Made by a program: the position numbers and the translations under genes. A DNA stretch of 44,289 nt. It comes from Parcubacteria group bacterium Gr01-1014_17 (GTDB lineage Bacteria; Patescibacteriota; Minisyncoccia; Phycocordibacterales; UBA10002). This document shows positions 20,986-28,567 of this stretch, in pieces; position 1 is the stretch's first letter, and each line of letters starts with the position of its first letter. Below the pieces are notes generated by a model. The model was not told the origin of the DNA. It ran no database searches and saw only the letters and a program-made list of their open reading frames with translations. The stretch covers positions 1-44,289 of the forward strand of contig VMFZ01000003.1 of NCBI GenBank assembly GCA_007376285.1, in the 5' to 3' direction.

Positions 20986-21429
20986 CTATTCTAGCGCAAT
21001 TTTCCGCGTCGTATCATCTACGAATTCAAAATAGAGTTTGGCGTGAGCGGGCAGCAAAATGTCGGATACGCGGTCAGCCCATTCTATGAGAATGAGATTC
21101 TTTGAGTCGCCAACGAGTGCGTCCCAGCCGAGCTTTTTCAAATCTTCTCCGTTGTCCAAGCGATAAGCATCTATATGTACTAATGTATCAAAATTTTTAA
21201 TTTTTAATTTATAATTTTTAATTATTACGAAAGTAGGACTTTGCACGGAGCCGTGAACGCCGAGGATTTTTGCAACTTGCTGGACAAACGATGTCTTTCC
21301 GGAACCCAAATCGCCGTACAATCCGACAACGGTCGCTTGCCCCAAGCTCAATCGAGGGGAAAGACCAACAAGAAACTCTTGCGCAAATTGTGCGGTGTCG
21401 TCAATGCTTTTGCTGATTGTTTCTTTCAT
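20986..21429 (-). CDS. tsaE: tRNA t6A biosynthesis ATPase TsaE
   Basis: TsaE is the ATPase that drives t6A37 synthesis with TsaB, TsaC and TsaD. The 147-residue protein has the Walker A loop GLYGDLGSGKTSF, SPTFVII (switch-like), HIDAYRL and LIEWADR, all in family order. A low-complexity AT-rich run (21194-21226) encodes IIKNYKLKIKNF just before HIDAYRL, where a loop is expected; TAATTTTTAA-type repeats of this kind are another recurrent coding insertion. It starts the unit with polA and holA. Confidence 0.92.
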   Translation of the reverse strand: MKETISKSIDDTAQFAQEFLVGLSPRLSLGQATVVGLYGDLGSGKTSFVQQVAKILGVHGSVQSPTFVIIKNYKLKIKNFDTLVHIDAYRLDNGEDLKKLGWDALVGDSKNLILIEWADRVSDILLPAHAKLYFEFVDDTTRKIALE

Positions 21430-21437
21430 AAAAAGAA

Positions 21438-21529
21438 CATCCTCCGCCCTTCGGGCACCTCCCTCAAGGGAGGATTTTCCGAATTCCCCCTTTTAAGGGG
21501 GTGTCTCCCGTAGGGAGACGGGGGATGTA
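21438..21529. repeat. Cloverleaf palindromic repeat, family A copy 2 (intergenic)
   Basis: The 92-nt element is closed by ACATCC/GGATGT. Hairpins: GCCC/GGGC, CCTCCCT/AGGGAGG, CCCCCTT/AAGGGGG and GTCTCCC/GGGAGAC. It begins 9 nt before the tsaE start codon. Confidence 0.9.
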
Positions 21530-21547
21530 GATTGCAGTATGCGAGAA

Positions 21548-21580
21548 AAGAAAAAGGCGCGCAAACTTCGTTTGCGCGCC
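21548..21580 (-). terminator. Terminator of the 21600-22391 gene
   Basis: GGCGCGCAAAC/GTTTGCGCGCC with a 3-nt loop; on the minus strand a T-run (TTTTTCTTTTC) follows. A second hairpin GTGAGTTT/AAACTCAC adjoins it. Confidence 0.85.
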
Positions 21581-21599
21581 CCAGTGAGTTTGAAAAAAC

Positions 21600-22391
21600 T
21601 CACCGTGAGTGAAATCTGACTCCGAAGAGTCGGCGTTCACACGACTGATTGTACACTGGCGCCCTTTGGTACGGATATCCATATCCGTACCCGCCGCCAT
21701 ATCCATACTGATACCCATATCCGTATGGTTGTTGCACCACAATGACCGGTGTCGGCGGTCGCCCTTGCTGGACGCTCTCGCCGCTTGGCGTATCTGTAGG
21801 AATCGGATTTGACCGACCTCCCATAATTACACCAAGCAAACTCCGCCGTCCAGGGTGCAGAAAGTTCTGTACCGAGGTGTTGGTCTCTGAAACCGTATTG
21901 GTTCCCGAGACCTTCACCGACGAGGTGCTGTTCGTGATGACATACATCGGCACCCGCCCCTTTGGTGTTGCCGCCTTTTTTGTGGGTACTGACTGCGGTG
22001 CTAACGGGTTACCAACATTAAGGGTCCCCTGAATGACCACCGATGGCTGCGAGTTGGTCACATTCACTGTGACTGGCACAATGACGGTGTTGGTTGCTCT
22101 TTCTCGCTGAACTTCTTCATTGAGTTTAAACAACCTATTTACCATCGCTTCCCTTTCCTCATTAGCGGCCTTCAGCGCCTTCACTTCGGCGGCGAGCAAG
22201 TCAATTTGACTTGGCGCATTCGTCGGTACTGCAACTTTCGCAACTACTGGCGGTTGATTGGTTTGAGTGGTTGCCCGCATGGCTGTAAGACCTGCGTTTT
22301 TACCTCTGACATATCCCACTCTCATGACGATCATGAGCAATGCGATGGTTATTATTGCCACGATAAAAACGATGCTATGTGTTTTCTTCAT
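21600..22391 (-). CDS. Membrane-anchored protein with Tyr/Gly-rich tail
   Basis: The 263-residue protein has an N-terminal membrane helix (SIVFIVAIITIALLMIVMRVGYV) and then a coiled-coil segment (LLAAEVKALKAANEEREAMVNRLF). A long Thr/Asn/Val-rich region follows, and then an aromatic low-complexity stretch YGYGYQYGYGGGYGYGYPY near residues 226-244. I recognise no family; the composition suggests an extended surface or stalk protein. It is transcribed alone, from a consensus promoter through a hairpin leader to a strong terminator. Confidence 0.65.
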   Translation of the reverse strand: MKKTHSIVFIVAIITIALLMIVMRVGYVRGKNAGLTAMRATTQTNQPPVVAKVAVPTNAPSQIDLLAAEVKALKAANEEREAMVNRLFKLNEEVQRERATNTVIVPVTVNVTNSQPSVVIQGTLNVGNPLAPQSVPTKKAATPKGRVPMYVITNSTSSVKVSGTNTVSETNTSVQNFLHPGRRSLLGVIMGGRSNPIPTDTPSGESVQQGRPPTPVIVVQQPYGYGYQYGYGGGYGYGYPYQRAPVYNQSCERRLFGVRFHSR

Positions 22392-22437
22392 TCTTTCCTC
22401 AACTTTCTTTTTTGAATTTTTGGCTTCGTTTTTTCAA

Positions 22438-22503
22438 GCACCAGATGTTTGAAGCCGTCCCACCTCATCGGCGGGTCGCCGAAGAGGCGACAACATCTGG
22501 TGC
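22438..22503. repeat. Nested hairpin (families D and E) in the 21600-22391 leader
   Basis: The outer stem GCACCAGATGTT/AACATCTGGTGC (22438-22449 with 22492-22503) is the D stem seen at 541-579. Its loop holds the E hairpin CCTCATCGGCG...CGCCGAAGAGG (22463-22487) with one mismatch. Confidence 0.85.
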
Positions 22504-22518
22504 GACTTACCTAGACAT

Positions 22519-22547
22519 AGCATAGCACCTCCTGTATGTAAAGTCAA
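22519..22547 (-). promoter_or_regulatory. Sigma70-type promoter of the 21600-22391 gene
   Basis: TTGACT (22542-22547), 17-bp spacer, TATGCT (22519-22524). The leader is about 120 nt. Confidence 0.7.
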
Positions 22548-22591
22548 GTACTCGAAAACCGCGCTTTTTACCCTCCCTCGCGTTATACTTA

Positions 22592-22632
22592 ATTCGCGGC
22601 ATTCGCATGCTATTCGTAGATTCGCATCGCAT
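22592..22632. repeat. Short ATTCG(C/T)A repeats upstream of pilB
   Basis: ATTCGCGG, ATTCGCATGCT, ATTCGTAG and ATTCGCATCGCAT follow one another. The same unit recurs before yebC at 28511-28555. Confidence 0.6.
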
Positions 22633-22645
22633 GTGAGCCATTCTT

Positions 22646-24319
22646 ATGGCGATACAATTTAACGAAGAAAAGCAGAAAGAACAACTAACTGACTTGCGCG
22701 AGCGCGAAGAGCGCGAGCTTGTGCAAACGCAAGCTGAAAAAGCGGGTATTCCATATATAGACCTTATTCCAACCCCGATTGAACTGGACGCGCTCCGCCT
22801 TGTGCCGGAAGTAGAAGCGCGCGCGGCGCAGATTTCGGGTTTTGCTATCAATGGAAAAAAAGTGAGCGTGGCGGCATTCTCGCCAGAAAAACAGGAAGCA
22901 AAAGCTGCGCTGAAAAAGCTCGCGGGCGCGGGGTACGAAGTGGTGCTCTTTATGACCGAGCGCAAAGGGCTTGAGAAAGCATGGGCGCGCTACAAAGACC
23001 TCTCATTCGCCCACAAAGAAAATACCGGCTCTATCACAATTGCGAGCGACGAAGTATCGGCACAAGCGAAAAATCTCAAAACACTCGCCGACATTGCGGG
23101 GGTGCTACGCACTGAACTTGCGTCAAAACAATCCTCGCGCGTATCGCGGATGATTGAGACGCTACTTGCAGGGGCTCTTGCGACAAATGCATCAGACATT
23201 CATATGGAGCCGGGGGAGGCATCGGTGCGTCTTCGTTTGCGTTTGGATGGAATGTTAAACGACATCGTTGCGGTACCGATGGATGCATTCCAATTCATTC
23301 TGTCACGCATCAAGCTCGTATCCGGACTCAAATTGAATGTGCGCGACGAAGCGCAAGACGGCAGGTTGAGCGTTAAACTAGAAGGGGTGGAAATAGAAAT
23401 ACGCACTTCAATTATTCCAGGCGCGTATGGTGAGTCGGTGGTGCTTCGCGTCTTAAACCCAAAAACGATTGCGGTAAAAATGGAGGAACTCGGCATGCAT
23501 CCGAAGCTCCACGCACTCGTAGAAAAAGAAATAAAAAAACCGAACGGGATGGTGCTGACCACCGGCCCCACTGGAAGCGGTAAGACCACAACTTTGTACG
23601 CATTCCTGCGCAAAATCTACACACCGGGGACGAAAGTAATTACGATTGAAGACCCGATTGAGTATCATTTGCAAGGCATCGTACAGACGCAAGTAAACGC
23701 AAATGAAAAATATACATTCTTGGATGGCCTGCGCTCTGCGCTCCGGCAAGACCCGGATGTTATTATGGTTGGCGAAATCCGCGACAGCGAAACCGCGGGG
23801 GTCGCGCTCAATGCCTCGCTTACTGGCCATATGGTGCTCTCAACGCTCCATACCAACAACGCGGCGGGCACCTTCCCTCGCCTCATAGACCTCGGCGTTG
23901 ACCCGAAGATTATGAGTTCGGCAGTAACGCTCGCGCTCGCCCAGCGGCTCGTGCGCAAACTCTGCCCTGTGTGCAAAAAAGAGAGTGCGCCGACTGCAGA
24001 GCAGAAGAAACTAATTGAACAAACGCTAGCAGAACTTCCAGTGGGAGAAAGCGCGCCACAAACCGCGAAAGCGTGGAAGCCAGTCGGATGTGCTCAGTGT
24101 TCCGAAACCGGCTACAAAGGAAGAATTGGCGTTTTTGAAGGAATCGCGATGGACAGTGTGATTGAAAAGATAATCCGCGAAAACCCGAGCGAGCGCGAAA
24201 TTCGCGCGGCGGGAAAGCCGCAAGGACTCCTCACGATGCCGCAAGACGGCGTGCTTAAAGCACTCGCAGGCATCACTTCGCTCGAAGAAGTGGAGCGAGT
24301 GGTTGGATTTAACGAATAA
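22646..24319 (+). CDS. pilB: PilB/GspE-family type IV pilus assembly ATPase
   Basis: This hexameric secretion ATPase powers pilin polymerisation from the cytoplasmic side. The 557-residue protein has an N-terminal MshE-like region, then the ATPase core: GPTGSGKTTTLYA (Walker A), Asp box EDPIEYHLQGI, VIMVGEIRDSETAG (Walker B) and the His box HMVLSTLHTNNAA. The zinc tetracysteine follows (CPVC and CAQC, separated by a spacer). It is most likely the motor of the PilMNO complex encoded at 7.7-10 kb, although it is unlinked. A TATACT box lies at 22584-22589. Confidence 0.93.
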   Translation: MAIQFNEEKQKEQLTDLREREERELVQTQAEKAGIPYIDLIPTPIELDALRLVPEVEARAAQISGFAINGKKVSVAAFSPEKQEAKAALKKLAGAGYEVVLFMTERKGLEKAWARYKDLSFAHKENTGSITIASDEVSAQAKNLKTLADIAGVLRTELASKQSSRVSRMIETLLAGALATNASDIHMEPGEASVRLRLRLDGMLNDIVAVPMDAFQFILSRIKLVSGLKLNVRDEAQDGRLSVKLEGVEIEIRTSIIPGAYGESVVLRVLNPKTIAVKMEELGMHPKLHALVEKEIKKPNGMVLTTGPTGSGKTTTLYAFLRKIYTPGTKVITIEDPIEYHLQGIVQTQVNANEKYTFLDGLRSALRQDPDVIMVGEIRDSETAGVALNASLTGHMVLSTLHTNNAAGTFPRLIDLGVDPKIMSSAVTLALAQRLVRKLCPVCKKESAPTAEQKKLIEQTLAELPVGESAPQTAKAWKPVGCAQCSETGYKGRIGVFEGIAMDSVIEKIIRENPSEREIRAAGKPQGLLTMPQDGVLKALAGITSLEEVERVVGFNE

Positions 24320-24401
24320 ATACATTAGAAAACAAAAAAGACATATAGGGCAGTGGCGCGTAAAAACAAAACAGGTAGATTTGAAACAGGAAAAGATTTG
24401 T

Positions 24402-24430
24402 CGCCTCATCGGCGACCCGCCGAAGAGGCG
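24402..24430. repeat. Hairpin repeat, family E copy 2
   Basis: CGCCTCATCGGCG and CGCCGAAGAGGCG pair with one mismatch across a 3-nt loop. It is nearly identical to the inner hairpin at 22463-22487. Confidence 0.75.
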
Positions 24431-24449
24431 GGAAACTAGAATTCCAGAA

Positions 24450-24600
24450 CGCGAATCTCTAAGCAATACCTTTCATATAAATACGAAAAGCAAAACGCAA
24501 CTCTTTGGAGTGTTCCCGTAGAAAGCCGTAAAGCATAAAACCGGAACATCCATGACGAGGAGTCAAAAGACCCGGAGGTCCTATTGCTTAGAGATTCGCG
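24450..24600. ncRNA. Candidate structured RNA or large hairpin between pilB and ruvB
   Basis: A perfect 19-bp inverted repeat (24450-24468 with 24582-24600) encloses 113 nt. Inside, GGAGTGTTCCCG (24508-24519) pairs with CGGAACATCC with a bulge, and GACC/GGTC forms a hairpin (24569-24580). A TAGAAT box (24437-24442) ends 7 nt before the 5' arm, which would place a plus-strand start at the arm. No Rfam class fits by eye (not tmRNA, RNase P or SRP); the outline loosely recalls 6S RNA. No ORF is present. The 24320-24658 interval otherwise holds only hairpin E2. Confidence 0.45.
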
Positions 24601-24658
24601 CGCTTGAAAACAACAATATATGCAAAAAATATCCTAGCATAACTTAATTTTATTGTCA

Positions 24659-25681
24659 ATGACTACACACGCAAAAGAAAAAACAAAAGTAGAAGAAGAT
24701 ATCGGCGCTCGGCGAGATGCCTTTTTGGACACAACGCTCCGCCCTGCCTCGTGGGGCGAATATATCGGGCAAAAACAGATAACCGAAAATCTCAAAATCC
24801 TTTTGGCGGCCGCAGGCGAGCGCAAGCATCCGCCAGAGCATCTCCTTTTTTACGGCCCGCCAGGGCTCGGCAAGACGACGCTCGCGCATTTGATTGCAAA
24901 AGAAATTGGCGCGCAGATGAAATCCACTTCCGGCCCTGCGGTTGAAAAAGTGGGCGACCTTGCTTCTATTCTTACCAATCTTTCCGCCGGCGATATTTTG
25001 TTTATAGACGAAATACATCGGCTTAATCGCTCAATTGAAGAAGTGCTTTACCCGGCGATGGAGACCGGCGAGCTCCATATTATTATCGGCAAAGGCCCAT
25101 CCGCGCGCACGATTCAACTAGAGCTCCCACCTTTTACTCTCATTGCCGCAACCACGCGCATCGCGCTCCTCTCGGCGCCGTTGCGCTCACGCTTTGGCGG
25201 CGGTGTGTTCCGTCTTGAATTTTACGCGCCGGAAGAAATTGAAAAGATTATCCACCGCTCCGCGGGTTTACTTGATATAAAAATAGAGGGAGGTGCAGTG
25301 CGCGCGATTGCCGAAAGGAGCCGCGCCACCCCACGGGTGGGCAACTACCTTTTGAAACGGTGCCGCGACTTCGCGCAACTCAAGCGAGGTACGCTCACAG
25401 AAAAACTAGTGAGCGAAGCGTTGGAACTTCTTGGGATAGACACACTTGGGTTGAACGCCTCCGACCGCTCCCTTTTGCAAACGCTTATTGAAAAGTTTGG
25501 CGGAGGTCCTGTAGGCCTCAACACCCTTTCCGCAGCAATGTCGGAAGAAGAAGCGACCCTTGAGGAAGTGAACGAGCCGTACCTACTCCAACTCGGGCTT
25601 ATTGAACGCACCCCGCGCGGCCGCCGCGCAACCCCGAAAGCGTACGAGCACATCCGCGGCGTGAAGCAGACACTGGTATAA
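24659..25681 (+). CDS. ruvB: Holliday junction helicase motor RuvB
   Basis: RuvB is the AAA+ motor of branch migration. The 340-residue protein has RPASWGEYIGQ, FYGPPGLGKTTLAHLIA (Walker A), ILFIDEIHRLN (Walker B), AATTRIALLSAPLRSRFG (sensor 1 and Arg finger) and RATPRVGNYLLKRCRDFA (sensor 2), then the winged helix ending GRRATPKAYEHI. I start at ATG 24659; an in-frame TTG is two codons upstream. A structured element precedes it and a toxin-antitoxin pair converges on its end. Confidence 0.96.
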   Translation: MTTHAKEKTKVEEDIGARRDAFLDTTLRPASWGEYIGQKQITENLKILLAAAGERKHPPEHLLFYGPPGLGKTTLAHLIAKEIGAQMKSTSGPAVEKVGDLASILTNLSAGDILFIDEIHRLNRSIEEVLYPAMETGELHIIIGKGPSARTIQLELPPFTLIAATTRIALLSAPLRSRFGGGVFRLEFYAPEEIEKIIHRSAGLLDIKIEGGAVRAIAERSRATPRVGNYLLKRCRDFAQLKRGTLTEKLVSEALELLGIDTLGLNASDRSLLQTLIEKFGGGPVGLNTLSAAMSEEEATLEEVNEPYLLQLGLIERTPRGRRATPKAYEHIRGVKQTLV

Positions 25682-25683
25682 AA

Positions 25684-25944
25684 TTACCGATACACCTCGT
25701 GGTCGCCAACCGCTAGTAAGACCACCTCATTTTTAGAAAGGTATTCAAAGATAATTCTTAAGCGATAGTTCACAGAAAAACTGTAGAAATCCTTCAGTTG
25801 TCCGTGTAATTTATGTACTTTAAGTTGCCGATGGTTGGCTGAATCCTTAAACTGTTCTATCTTTTCCAACACTTCTGTTTGAACATATAACTCCAGTTTA
25901 TCCAACTGTCGCACAAAAGTCGCCTTGTAAGCCACTTGAGTCAT
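25684..25944 (-). CDS. RelE/ParE-like toxin
   Basis: The 86-residue protein has the RelE-superfamily layout: a helix (FVRQLDKLELYVQTEVLEKI), then HKLHGQLKDFYSFSVNYRLRIIFEYL and a final strand with AVGDHEVYR. GDHEVYR matches the G.HD.VY end of RelE/YoeB-type ribonucleases. Its ATG overlaps the upstream antitoxin stop (ATGA). It converges on ruvB. Confidence 0.85.
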   Translation of the reverse strand: MTQVAYKATFVRQLDKLELYVQTEVLEKIEQFKDSANHRQLKVHKLHGQLKDFYSFSVNYRLRIIFEYLSKNEVVLLAVGDHEVYR

Positions 25945-26156
25945 TTCGTGGAGAGTTTTTTGATTAATTTCCGCAAATCACCACGAAGAACTGGTTCATT
26001 GTGGGAACGAAGCACTGCGGCAACCGCCTCTTCCTCAGCAAGACGATGGAGCGCGCGGCGGACTACCGCCGCTTTATTCGGCGAGCGTTTTTGCTCTATT
26101 TCCCGCTGAATAAATATCTCTAGTTCAGTGGGAATTGGTATAGAAAGCGTGGTCAT
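25941..26156 (-). CDS. Antitoxin of the second RelE-like pair
   Basis: The 71-residue protein starts MTTLSIPIPTELEIFIQREIEQ, a short strand and helix, followed by NKAAVVRRALHRLAEEEAV, typical of ribbon-helix-helix (CopG/ParD-like) antitoxins. A promoter with an operator-like palindrome lies just upstream, so self-repression is likely. Confidence 0.8.
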   Translation of the reverse strand: MTTLSIPIPTELEIFIQREIEQKRSPNKAAVVRRALHRLAEEEAVAAVLRSHNEPVLRGDLRKLIKKLSTK

Positions 26157-26161
26157 AAATG

Positions 26162-26199
26162 TATGATAATATCATATACCCACAAAAAACATATGTCAA
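26162..26199 (-). promoter_or_regulatory. Promoter and palindromic operator of the second toxin-antitoxin pair
   Basis: TTGACA (26194-26199), 17-bp spacer, TATGAT (26171-26176). A perfect palindrome TATGATA-A-TATCATA (26162-26176) overlaps the -10 box, a natural site for a ribbon-helix-helix repressor. Confidence 0.7.
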
Positions 26200-26200
26200 T

Positions 26201-26226
26201 AAAAAAACGCCTGCGTGATGCAGGTG
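26201..26226 (-). terminator. Terminator of the 26240-28400 unit
   Basis: A short hairpin (CCTGC/GCAGG) is followed on the minus strand by GCGTTTTTTT, 14 nt past the stop of the 26240-26746 gene. Confidence 0.65.
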
Positions 26227-26239
26227 TTGGTAGACATTT

Positions 26240-26746
26240 TTAGTTTTCTTTCGCATACAAAAAATATCCCTCGTCTTCCTTGATTGGTTCAGTAGAAGCG
26301 CAATGATAAATTATCATGACACCAGGACCCATTATTGCGCTTTCAGTATTAAAAACAGGAAAATTCCATCTGTAGTTTTCTTGACATCCTAGATTGGGGC
26401 TATATTTTATCGCTGAACCTTTTTCTGGAAAGGACACATCAACTTTAATGTCTGAATGATACAGGCCATCTTTTCTTAATTCATTCCTATTACTTAAACC
26501 TTCAAAGGAGTATGTGAGTGTTGGTTTGGGGTATGGTTTTGTATTTACTACTGTATTCCAATTTCCTTGTATCTGCACAGAATGGGGTGAATTTTTCGTA
26601 CTCTGCGACGAGTATATTACTTTAGAAATAGATTCTGACCCAAAAAACAAAAACAGTGCAACTATCAACAACAAAACAAATAATGTTTTTACTGGTGTCT
26701 TCTCAAGATCTGAAAAAATCTGTTTTAAATCTGAATATGAAATCAT
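26240..26746 (-). CDS. Single-pass membrane protein coupled to the GHKL ATPase
   Basis: The 168-residue protein has a cytoplasmic N-terminal helix (MISYSDLKQIFSDLEKTPVK), one membrane helix (TLFVLLLIVALFLFFGSESI) and an outer domain of about 110 residues with two cysteines (GCQENYRW; YHCASTEP). I recognise no family. It starts 13 nt after the GHKL ATPase gene, has the same AT-rich composition and ends at a terminator, so the two form a unit and were probably acquired together. Confidence 0.7.
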   Translation of the reverse strand: MISYSDLKQIFSDLEKTPVKTLFVLLLIVALFLFFGSESISKVIYSSQSTKNSPHSVQIQGNWNTVVNTKPYPKPTLTYSFEGLSNRNELRKDGLYHSDIKVDVSFPEKGSAIKYSPNLGCQENYRWNFPVFNTESAIMGPGVMIIYHCASTEPIKEDEGYFLYAKEN

Positions 26747-26759
26747 AGTAATCTAGATT

Positions 26760-28400
26760 CTAGATATTGGTATGTTTGTCCTCAATAGCTTTTATCTTTA
26801 GTATTTTCTCCTCATATTCCTTTTTTAATCGATCGGCGATCTTTTTTTCTTTTTCGACCTCATCAAGTTCTTGGGTTAATTCTGAACTAGATTTGAGAAT
26901 CAGATCTCTAATCCTAGTAATTTCTCCAGGGGATCTCTTGTTTTTCTCAACCATAACTTCCGCTATGGCTTCTGCAATATTCCATACACCATAAAAAACA
27001 TGGTCAGAAGTATTTGCAAAACTAGGAAAGGCGATGTTAGTAAACACATTAATCCCAGTTTCATCATCAACTTTTTTATCTTTCAAGACTTCGTCCGTCT
27101 TGAGATCAACAAAATCATGGGTAACCTTAAATTTCTTGCCGTTAACTGTAATATAATAAGTTCTATGAATCTGATTCTTTTTGGGTTTTCGATTTTGCTC
27201 ATCACGAGATATAGGATCCTCCTCAATCGTAACCACATCTCTCGGATCTCTTTTTTCTATTTCTAAGTCTGTCAGACCCTCATTCTCTCCTTCCTTAGCC
27301 CGCACTTTTTCTTTTATATCTGGAAAGGCATATTCCTTAAGTTGCGGAATATTTTTTATGGCTTTCATTATGTTGTCTTTTTGGATTTCCATCTTATCAA
27401 GAACGCCTTGATCAATTCGTGTTTTGCGTTCAGAAGACCTAGCCTCACGGACAAGGTCATTCATAAACTTCCAAAAGATTCCCTCCTCATTGTTGATTTC
27501 TCTATAAAGCGGAGATTCTTCAATAAACTCACGCTTGTTGTGGGTAACTGGAACATGATCGAGGTGGATTTCTCCAACAATTTGTCGAACTTCAGGGTGA
27601 GGATTAAAACCAAGTTTGGCGAACTGCATAATCAAACGACCGCGTCGAAAGACTCGGAATCCATATTCGTTAATTGAACCTTTCTTTAACAAACCTCTCC
27701 ATCCACGAACTTCATGTCCACTTTCCAGTTTTAGATTAAACGGCTTTTTCCCGCCTGCCTCTGGATAGTATTCTGTTTTTAAATCAAGAGGTTCCGGTTC
27801 GCACCATTTTGTATTTACTTTAATTTTTACCTCACCATTTTCAATGAATGGAGCGAAGCGAGTAGCGAGATCCTTGCGGATATTACCTGGGAGGTTTCCG
27901 TAATGTTTGAAGTGTAGATTTCTAATTCGAACCGTTGTGCCTGATCGTTTTTTATCTATGCCACTTTTGATTTTCATCTCGTGCTTTGTCCAATCTCCAC
28001 TCTTTAGCCATTTATCCTCGTCATACTCTATGATATATTCCTTGTCATTTCCTTTTTGTGTTGTGATGATTTGAAAGTTTTTACCAAGACTAGTAGCCGC
28101 AGTTTTTAAACCAAGACCAAATTCACCGAGTTTGTTTCTTTTTGCAGAATGTGCGAGTCTCATACTGTTAGCGGCAGTTTGCTCGTCCATTCCAACTCCA
28201 TTATCAGAAATTTCCACCATACCCTTTTCACTGTCAAAAAAAATTTCAACAGTGAGAGCCTTCCCATCTTCACGGGCGTCAATTGAGTTATCCACAAGTT
28301 CTGATATAGCCTGTAGAACTGAATAGCCAGTTTGTCCAATCTTAGGCATCAAACTCCTGTGGGGGAGTATGTTTATCTCTTTTGTCTTAATGTTTGCCAT
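26760..28400 (-). CDS. MORC/HSP90-like GHKL ATPase
   Basis: The 546-residue protein has a GHKL ATPase domain at the N-terminus: ISELVDNSIDA (N box, Glu and Asn), ISDNGVGMDEQ (G1 box) and GEFGLGLKTAATSLG (G2 box). The domain after it (VFRRGRLIMQF; HLDHVPVTHNKREF) resembles the S5-fold transducer of MORC and MutL/HSP90 relatives. A central region follows, then a C-terminal coiled coil (ELTQELDEVEKEKKIADRLKKEYEEK is the core). Prokaryotic MORC-like proteins have been linked to restriction and other defence loci. It has its own promoter at 28459-28487. Confidence 0.85.
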   Translation of the reverse strand: MANIKTKEINILPHRSLMPKIGQTGYSVLQAISELVDNSIDAREDGKALTVEIFFDSEKGMVEISDNGVGMDEQTAANSMRLAHSAKRNKLGEFGLGLKTAATSLGKNFQIITTQKGNDKEYIIEYDEDKWLKSGDWTKHEMKIKSGIDKKRSGTTVRIRNLHFKHYGNLPGNIRKDLATRFAPFIENGEVKIKVNTKWCEPEPLDLKTEYYPEAGGKKPFNLKLESGHEVRGWRGLLKKGSINEYGFRVFRRGRLIMQFAKLGFNPHPEVRQIVGEIHLDHVPVTHNKREFIEESPLYREINNEEGIFWKFMNDLVREARSSERKTRIDQGVLDKMEIQKDNIMKAIKNIPQLKEYAFPDIKEKVRAKEGENEGLTDLEIEKRDPRDVVTIEEDPISRDEQNRKPKKNQIHRTYYITVNGKKFKVTHDFVDLKTDEVLKDKKVDDETGINVFTNIAFPSFANTSDHVFYGVWNIAEAIAEVMVEKNKRSPGEITRIRDLILKSSSELTQELDEVEKEKKIADRLKKEYEEKILKIKAIEDKHTNI

Positions 28401-28458
28401 ATTTGTTATATTTATTAACTATAGCGACTTTTGATTACTTATAACCCGATCGTCCATA

Positions 28459-28487
28459 ATCTTATACTAGTGGATAGAAGAAGTCAA
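28459..28487 (-). promoter_or_regulatory. Promoter of the GHKL ATPase unit
   Basis: TTGACT (28482-28487), 17-bp spacer, TAAGAT (28459-28464), giving a leader of about 50 nt. Confidence 0.6.
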
Positions 28488-28510
28488 CATGTTTGGGTTG
28501 GGACTTGCTC

Positions 28511-28555
28511 TATTCGTAGCCATTCGTATAATTCGTATCATTCGTAGATTCGTAT
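28511..28555. repeat. Short ATTCGTA repeats upstream of yebC
   Basis: Five ATTCGTA units at 8-11 nt spacing (ATTCGTAGCC, ATTCGTATA, ATTCGTATC, ATTCGTAG, ATTCGTATG). The array ends 13 nt before the yebC ATG. Confidence 0.7.
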
Positions 28556-28567
28556 GTTTACATAACT

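Noticed and set aside
22592-22632. A CRISPR array
   Set aside because: Units are only 7-11 nt, without spacers of regular length; no cas genes are in the window.
24450-24600. tmRNA, RNase P RNA or SRP RNA
   Set aside because: I find no tRNA-like ends, no RNase P P4 core and no SRP GGAA-loop domain; it is left as an unnamed candidate.
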